From NCBI GenBank assembly GCA_037447655.1, contig JBBHKE010001339.1, forward strand, positions 1-64,000: a stretch of DNA of 64,000 nt. The letters run 5' to 3'. The stretch is from Zygnema cylindricum. Lineage: Eukaryota > Streptophyta > Zygnematophyceae > Zygnematales > Zygnemataceae. The notes below the pieces were generated by a model that searched no databases, had not been told where the DNA came from, and saw only the letters and a program-made list of their open reading frames with translations. Positions 56,901 through 64,000 of this stretch are shown here, one piece after another; the stretch's first letter is position 1, and each line of letters starts with the position of its first letter. The position numbers were made by a program, and so were the translations under genes.

Positions 56901-59900
56901 AATGTTTACCGGAATTAAGGGCATATTTTGTCTGTAATTTCTAACACTGTTACTATTGTTACTATTTTATTTTCTATAACTTATTCCATCTATGAAGCCA
57001 GGTGTTATGCGACCAGCATTCCGAGGCATTTTTGTCGATATTTTCTACGTTATACTTCAATTATTTTACCATAGCTATTATGATTATCATTATTGTTATT
57101 TTATTTTCTGTAACTTATTGCATCTGTGAAGGCAGGTGTTATGTGACCGACATTTTGGAGGTATAAATTATCCGAAAGGAGGGGTGGGAAGAATAGCCCA
57201 GGAGCTGGTGGAGGGGCTGGAGGAGTACGGAGGAAAAGTGGAATACAAAGCTAATGTAAAACGCATCGTTATCGACAAGGAGGGAAATGCAGTATGTACT
57301 TTTCTACCAGATTTTTTGTGGGTTTTTTTCCAAGTTTTTCAAGTCTTTTCTAGGTTTTTCCAAGTGATAACCTTTTTCTCAGGTTTTCCCCAAGCTTTTT
57401 GCAGAGATTCCAGTAATTCAATTTGTTTCCTCAACTTATTATGGTTTTTAGTGTCAGATAGAATCGAATATTTAATTGTTTTCTCAAATTTCCAAATGTT
57501 TTAACCTTCTGGTCAGGGAAGTGTTGCCATCTTTTTTCATCTTTTTCCCTCCTTAACCTATGGACTTGCTGGTCATTATTTGACTTCCGGAAAAGGAAAT
57601 TGTTGCCTTTTTTTTTTGGGCAGACCGGAGTGAGTCTGGCAGATGGGCGTGAGCTTCGAGGAAAAACCGTCATTTCCAACGCCACCAGATGGGACACTTT
57701 TGGTATGGATCCCTTGTTTCCTGTTTTTCTCTACACTTTGGTGGGACTCTGGATGTTTTTTCTGTACATTACCGTCGAAAATTTTCCCTCTTTCACTTCT
57801 CTCTTTTTCTTTTCTTTTTTTCCGCTGAGCCTTCTTCTCGAGCCCGTTTGCTTTCGGTTTGTTCTCCGTCCTTTTTGTCTTTGAGGTTGACGTGATTTAT
57901 TTCATAGTTTATCTGAAGTGGAGACTTCGGAGAAAGATGAGGAAGATCATTACATCCAAAAGGCGTTCGATTTGCAAAAGAGAAATTTGGGGTTTATTGT
58001 AGGGTGGATGTAAACCTTATGCTTATTAAAAACTTCGCAATCCATGGCAATCTAATTTCTTCTGTCATGGGGGATGATTTTTCCCGAGTTCGATAAAATT
58101 TTCCACACTCGATGATTCTGAACTTTGCCTCTATTGTTTTCTTTTTTCCTATTTGGTTTTTTTAGCTTACACCCTTTGAACTCCACTGATTGAAAAAACT
58201 TTGCTGTCCTTAAAAGCTTTTGTTTACGTCCTTCTTAATTCGTGTTTTCTGGTTTTTTGAGAATGGGCAGGGAAGCTCGTTGCCCAAAATAAGATGCCGG
58301 AGGAGGAGGAACAGTTCCAGACGAGATATCGCAGGGCTCCCTCCTTCCTCTCCATTCACATGGGGGTGGAGGCTGCCGTGCTGCCACCTGGCACTGACTG
58401 CCATCACCTCGTCCTCGAGGTGAATTTTTCGAATTTTTGGTTAAACCATTATTGGTCAAGTTTTTCAAAATTTTGGGTGTTATTTCACGTTTCATGTCTC
58501 AGAAATTTTATGTTGCAGGCATATCATGTTTCACGTTTTGGGAAACTTTTTATTTTATACTTTGGAGGCTGCATTTTTTTAAGTTTCTTGTATGCGTGGA
58601 TAGGCGCTGAGCACAAGTTGTTTCAGAGAAACGCTGGAAAACCTGAAAAGAAAACCCCTAAAATTGCTGAAATTGCTCTTGTTATTAATTCGCCGAGGTC
58701 AGCGTAAACTTTTGTGTAATTCAAATTTAAAAAGACCAAATTATTTTTTAAAGGGAGAAGGAATGGATCGTTTTTTATTGGAAGAGAAGGAATGATCTCG
58801 TTTTTAAAGGGAGGAGTACTCAACCGTTGAATGTTTATATAATCATTAAGACAGTCTCAAGAAACTGATAGTCGATAGAAATTTTTGAAGAAATCCTTGA
58901 AAGGTTTCCTCTAGATTCTTAAGTTTCAGGTTTTTACTCGTAATTTCCCGTGTGTCTTTTCATTTCCGCTACAATCTTTTTTAGGTTTTACTAATTGTGG
59001 TTTGTTACGTCGTCTGGTCTGTGGTCTTTTCCCCTGCCTTTCTTTTCTTTTCATTTTTTTTCTTTTTTTGCATTTGATTTTCCGTGTCTGTTTTTCAATT
59101 TTTTTTTTCTCGGGGTGCGTGTTTACACGGGTAACTGCTTAGAAATGTATTGGAGGTATTGATAAGAGAGGGAGGGAGAGAGGGAGGGAGGATTATCAAG
59201 ATGGGCAGGATGCGTGGGCCAATATGGAGGAGCCTTACGGGACAATTTTTTTGAGCATTCCGACAATTCTGGACCCGAGCCTCGCTCCTCCGGATCGCCA
59301 CATTTTGCACATTTTTACCACCGCCTGGATGGACGACTGGGAGGTGAGGTTCATTCTTCGTTAACGTCGTTATCGTTATTTGTTGTTGTTGTTCTAATTT
59401 TATTTTTTGTTTGTTTTTCCTTACTAGGTTTGTTCTTGCTGATTTTGTTGTTGTCTTCGTCTCTGTTTCCGTCTTTGTTTTTGTTGTCGTCTTTGTTGTT
59501 TTTATTTTTGTTTTCATTATTGTTAGTGTGGATGTAATCTCACCTCATGTGTTAGGTGAGATTGATTATTATTACTATATTAGTGTGGCTGTATTTTGAA
59601 GGTGAGATTCTTTTTGATTTCGGTTTTTTTTTTTTTTGAAGTTTTGAGCTAGAAATCGTGTGTACGAGAAGTACATAGGTGTACGGATTCTTTGTAAAAT
59701 GTGTTTGTTAGTTCCTTACATTGGCATATTAAATTTTATTTCTTTATTGTTAATTATAGTTTTGTCTTTTGGCTCTGTAATAATTTCTGCATGATAAGGA
59801 CACATTAAATGTGAGAGAATGTGCCTTTTTATTTTTTGGCTCTGTAAATGTGAAAAGAATGTGCATTTTTGTAGGGCTTATCTGGGGCGGAGTATACTGC

Positions 59901-61008
59901 CAAAAAAGAAGCCGTGGCGGACGCCATCGTGGACCGTTTGGAGAAAGTCCTCTTTCCGGGACTCAAGGAAGCCACCAAACTGAGGGAGGTGAAAACTTTT
60001 AAGACTTTGGAATAGACTCTTAAAAACTTGGGATTATCCTTGTCACGCCTGTTTTTTCTCTGAAGTTCACATTTTTAAGTGGGAAAAGTTATTTTGTTTT
60101 TGTTTCATTTGTGTATCTCATAAGTGGAAAAAGTGTTTCTGTTATTGTTTCTATCATGATTTTAGGTTGGGACTCCAAAAACACACAGAAGATATCTTGC
60201 GAGGGATCGAGGAACTTATGGACCAATTCCTGCGAGAAAACCGACCGGTCTTTTGGGGATGCCGTTTAACACCACGGTACAGTATTCACAAATATAATGT
60301 TTTTGAATGAAAATGTGAAAACTTTAGTTGATATCTGGAAAACTCCGAAATTTTGCGACAAAAAAATCAGAACCTGTATCTAAACAGTCTCCAGTTCAGT
60401 ATGAAAAGTCGTTTGAGTTTTTACTTTATTTGGCTCTGAAGACTGTATCCTTTGGCAAAACCCATACCACTCCAGGAGTTTGTAAGGGACCAGACAGACC
60501 AAGCTGATGAGAAACTCAAGAAAAAACCTTACTATTTTCAATTTTTCTTTTTTTTAACTTTGCTTGTGGGTTTCCAGGCCATTCCGGGCCTTTACTGTGT
60601 CGGAGACAGCTGTTTCCCCGGTCAAGGAGTAATCGCCGTGGCCTTCTCCGGAATCATGTGCGCTCACCGAGTCGCCGCAGATTTAGGTGAACTTCTTATC
60701 CTCGGGTTGTTAATTTAGACTCCCAAAAGGGGTTTGTAACATACAAATGCCCACAAGATAGGTCGATCTCAGGTGTTGGCACAATACGACGAATCTTTCG
60801 TGTCAAAGAATTGAAGTGGAGTATGATTAAATTTTACTCCCAAGAAGGATCTGTATTATACAAATAAATGTAGGCAAGTGGATGAGGGGATCCGATTCAA
60901 ATGCTGAAATTCTATTCGTGATGTTTTATGACAGGAATGGAGCAGAGAGTACCACTTCTCGATAAAGGACTAAGAGGCTTGCTTTCATTTTTTCGGAGTT
61001 TGGCTTGA
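53952..61008 (+). CDS. CRTISO: Carotenoid isomerase, plastid (13 exons, about 641 aa)
   Basis: FAD-dependent isomerase converting prolycopene (tetra-cis-lycopene) to all-trans-lycopene. Exons by eye: 53952-54503, 55019-55225, 55751-55850, 56132-56214, 56760-56816, 57136-57291, 57624-57702, 58271-58419, 59209-59343, 59875-59988, 60166-60276, 60578-60686, 60935-61008; all GT-AG with matching phases. Residues 1 to about 110 are Ser/Lys/Arg-rich with few acids, a plausible transit peptide. The dinucleotide-binding motif GAGIGG is at 129-134. Family signatures follow: [67 protein letters not shown] and the C-terminal LLSFFRSLA. Exon 9 has an alternative in-frame acceptor at 59190 adding six residues. 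Length is slightly above land-plant homologues because of the long N terminus. No frame break seen. Confidence 0.95.
55997..56034 (+). pseudogene. Decayed duplicate of the head of CRTISO exon 4
   Basis: Within intron 3, 38 bp match the start of exon 4 (56132-56169) with five mismatches, 135 bp upstream of it. An AG acceptor precedes it and the phase fits, so splicing here would encode [13 protein letters not shown] and then diverge to a stop. It is a relic of a local duplication. Confidence 0.8.
56964..57028 (+). pseudogene. Decayed duplicate of the 3' splice region and head of CRTISO exon 6
   Basis: About 65 bp, including the intron end and first exon codons, match 57098-57162 with roughly ten differences, 134 bp upstream. 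The copied acceptor is CCAG|GTG. Reading continues [11 protein letters not shown], which no longer fits the family. Confidence 0.75.
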
Positions 61009-61360
61009 TACTTCACAAAATTCAAAATTTCTTTAGAGTCACATTAGTAAAATTTTGACTATTTGTTTATTTCTTTCATTTCGCATAAACTACTTTGGCG
61101 CTGATGCAGTTCGGTCAGTATAAAAGAAACTTTCTAGGAGAGCCCAACCTCATAATGCTGCAAAAAAGGGTTAGTTAGCCGCTATTGTTATTCGAAAGAA
61201 AAAGAAATCAGCCTATCTTAACATTGCATGTATAATTCATTTATGTCCAACCTTCGAACTCTCATAGCACTATAAGTCAAATTAAGGCGTCCCACAATCT
61301 TCACTCGCTGCTTAATAACATATCAAAGTGACATTGTCAAGATTTGGTGTACACAGATAT

Positions 61361-61587
61361 CACTACACCGCCAATCGCTATTAGCGTTGTGTACGTTAAT
61401 CCCGTCCTGCTTTTTTTTTGTTTTATTCTCAAATAGAATTATCCACACTATTTAAAAAAGCCCCTAATTCCTAATTAGAGTAATCGATTTCTTCCAAAAT
61501 TTCCAAATTCCCAATTAGCGTACACCACGCTAAATAATAGTATACGCTAATCAAACGTACACGCTAATAGCGATTGGCGGTGTAGTG
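61361..61587. mobile_element. Short MITE of the CACCG-TIR group, 227 bp
   Basis: Termini CACTACACCGCCAATCGCTA and its exact complement at 61568-61587 form long inverted repeats continuing into TTAGCG. Same terminus group as the array at 40326-42899. It lies about 350 bp downstream of CRTISO; 61009-61360 has nothing else recognisable. Confidence 0.88.
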
Positions 61588-64000
61588 TGCAATTTTTTTT
61601 GCAAACCGGTGAAGAGATTAGCTCTCTCAAGTATGAGTCTTGGGGACCATTGGCGTTAACAACACCAACCAGTAAAGTTTAACACAATGAAAAGCAGTCA
61701 ACTGAAAATTAAACCAGAAAAAACTGAACAATCAGCAAACGATAAACTTTAAGCTTTAGATCGCACAGGGTATGTTGCAAATGGTCAACTGGATAAAATT
61801 GGACACAAAAATTGCAGACAACCATCTGCAAACGACAGTAGAAAGAAAAACGTTGAAATGATCACTTGCAGGGCGGAAAGCACAATTACAAATAACAAAT
61901 TACAACCGGCAAACAATATTGTGGGAACCAAATGAAGATCTTTGAGTTACAAAAAAAAGAAAAAAGGAAACGACAGACGACAAACATTATTGATAGACTC
62001 CAAATTGCAAACACAGACAGCAGAAACTGTAAGATTCAAACAGCAAACGTCGAAGGTCAGTTTCAAAGTTCAAACCGAAATGGAACAAACAGCAGAGAAT
62101 AAACTGTGAACTGCATATTGTAGACTATGAAACTCGAGCTGCGAACGGCAATGTCGAACCTGCTAACAGTGAGCTGCAGTTGTTTTTAAACTGCAGTTTG
62201 TCGTTACAGTTTGTTAAAATGATATTTTGTCATACGGTGTGTGTCGATATGCAACACTGACTATAGATTTAGGGTTGATATGCAACATTAACTTTACATT
62301 TATGCTCTTATGTTTGATTCTAGGTAAGGCTTTTCGCCAACTTCCGTAATGTTTCCTGAAAGTGGAATCTGTACAAGGCATAAAAAGGTGTAGTTTGTAA
62401 TAGTATGAGTAATGGTGTTACTTCTTGTCCATTCTAGTCAGAATGTTTCATAGTTTTGCGCTAAAAAAATATATTTTTCTTTAAACTCATCACAATAATA
62501 AGAAGAATACAAAATCAGAAATGTCAGGTTGCTACAGCTACTATTTTACGGTGAAAGTGAGTGAAAATCATTTAAACAGAGACCAAGAGCTGGTTTAGTT
62601 CCTGAAAAAAGTGAAAAAGTTATTAACTTTCACACGAGTTCATATCAAGTGAGTGCCATCGTTACAGCTTTCACCTAAAAAAAGCTGCCCGGATTTCCGT
62701 AGGCGAATGGTTATTTCTGACTTCTATTGCCACCACTTATACTGCGCCAGTATCCAAACTAAAAAGTGGTAGGCAGCGAAGACATCCCCCTAGACTATTT
62801 AAAACACGGAGAAAAAAATGCAATTTGTTATTCAAGAGACTACTCGAAAAGCCAACTATGCTTCTGGTCGACTGTCTAATTATCCTCAACACACTCAAAA
62901 GAAAACCAAATGAAAATTCAAAACGAATTGTAAAAACTGCACTACAAATCCACTCCGATTTATGTTTTCTTTCCTTTTGCATGTCTTTTTTTGTTCACCC
63001 AATCGACCCTAAACTAAAAACATGAATGTCAAAAGCAGAAATCAAAAGGTAATGCGAATTTCAATTTCGACTTTTCGACTGTGATTTAGATTTCCTCCTC
63101 CGAATCCCATGAGCCCTTGGTTGATTTTGGTCCATTGTCCGATATCGATCGTTGAAACCCAGACCCTAATTTTGGATGCTCCTCTCCCATGGGTTCTCCA
63201 AGGTCCAAAATTTCCATAGCAATACTTGCGTCTTTCTTTTCTATACAATTCTCTTCTCTGCTCGCAAAAGAACTCTTTTGGCCGTCTTGGCAACTTAACT
63301 TTTTTGTAGAAGAGTTTTCGATATTGGAATCGCTCCCGCTTAGCGACTGTATTCAAGAAAAAATAAAAAATAACAAAATTAGACGAGACTTCAATTGAAG
63401 GAATATAAAGACAACATTTAAAAGTTGTTTCATAGTTTAAGATGTCCCTTGAATTGTAATAGGTGGCGCCTTTTTAAAACTTTTTATGCTCAAGAGTTTA
63501 AGACCTGTTAACCCAACTTGCATCCAAAAGTGGTTTTTTACTTTTGTTTCAAGTTCCATGCGAAATCATTTTAATGTTTTAATTCATCTGGTGTGTGTTT
63601 TAACCACTTCCCCTTTAACAGTCTAAACCCTTGTGACCGAGCGCAGAACCCTAAAAAACAATAACTTTTTCACCTTTTTTTGACTTGTTAGTTAGCGAAT
63701 CGCAATGTGCTTCGTCACTACCCTTAATGTGAAAAAAAACCAATTTATATATCAAACACAATTTTACCACCCTTTACTATCATTACGCTCAGGAAGCACT
63801 AAGGAAAACTTTCGTTTGAAACCTCGTCCCATTGACCATTTTGATGCTCTAATGTCGACTGCAACTTTGAAGCCCTGCAGTTCGGATGTGATGCTAATAC
63901 CACATTTAATGTGGATCTTAGCCACATTCAAGTTGCCTAGAGTTTCAACCTATTGCGATTCAAATTACATGTCTTTCTAATGGGCTATGGGAGCAAATTG
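61588..64000. other. No convincing gene
   Basis: 61640-62200 repeats words such as ACAAACGAC, CAAACA and GCAAACA in a loose, AT-rich pattern. A frame at 63189-63398 (plus) begins with a hydrophobic stretch like a signal peptide but ends after 69 codons. A minus-strand frame at 63042-63356 overlaps it, and a plus frame at 63705-63980 reaches the window edge region. None has recognisable domains. Confidence 0.35.

Noticed and set aside
1-64000. CRISPR arrays, rRNA genes, bacterial-type operons
   Set aside because: No spaced identical repeats, no rRNA-like conserved blocks, and both complete host genes contain spliceosomal introns.

Overview
This is a nuclear window from a green-lineage eukaryote, most likely a streptophyte (charophyte-grade) alga. 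The evidence is GT-AG introns, a plastid-type carotenoid isomerase in 13 short exons, a plant-type Copia element whose primer-binding site matches plant initiator tRNA-Met (recalled), and a degenerate Ty3/gypsy element carrying a DNA cytosine methyltransferase. DNMT-bearing retrotransposons have been reported from charophytes and dinoflagellates. I cannot name the species. Only three host-type coding units are visible; most of the rest is mobile DNA.

Layout. 1-16 kb: dispersed repeats, a GTAC-rich minisatellite, one anchored-protein exon on the minus strand (2982-3539) and a dense cluster of non-autonomous DNA transposons. Several have TIRs beginning GGGTRYG, TTA target duplications and a palindrome in the middle. 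16.5-22.9 kb: a young, complete Copia element with one uninterrupted gag-pol frame, near-identical LTRs and a perfect 5-bp target duplication, inserted into an older DNA transposon copy. 24-26 kb: a hAT-like MITE, tandem repeats and a CT microsatellite. 28-40 kb: a decayed Ty3/gypsy element (gag, protease, cytosine methyltransferase, RT, RNase H, integrase, PHD finger) with fragments of a relative and an antisense Copia remnant. 40.3-43.7 kb: back-to-back MITEs and a hAT MITE with an exact 8-bp duplication. 44.8-48.8 kb: a secreted protein with an unknown GC-rich N-terminal exon fused to two GH16 domains, the first lacking its catalytic nucleophile. 50.3-53.6 kb: nested DNA transposons. 53.95-61.0 kb: CRTISO. 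61.0-64 kb: one MITE and no convincing gene.

The two complete host genes have separate roles. The GH16 protein probably acts on cell-wall glucans outside the cell. CRTISO isomerises prolycopene to all-trans-lycopene in the plastid. Nothing suggests they work together. The most unusual items are the retrotransposon DNMT plus PHD combination, the GH16 pseudoenzyme-enzyme tandem, the DNA transposon families built around central palindromes, and the Copia start codon lying inside the primer-binding site. Exon joins were worked out by eye from splice sites, phase and family similarity; no database search was possible.
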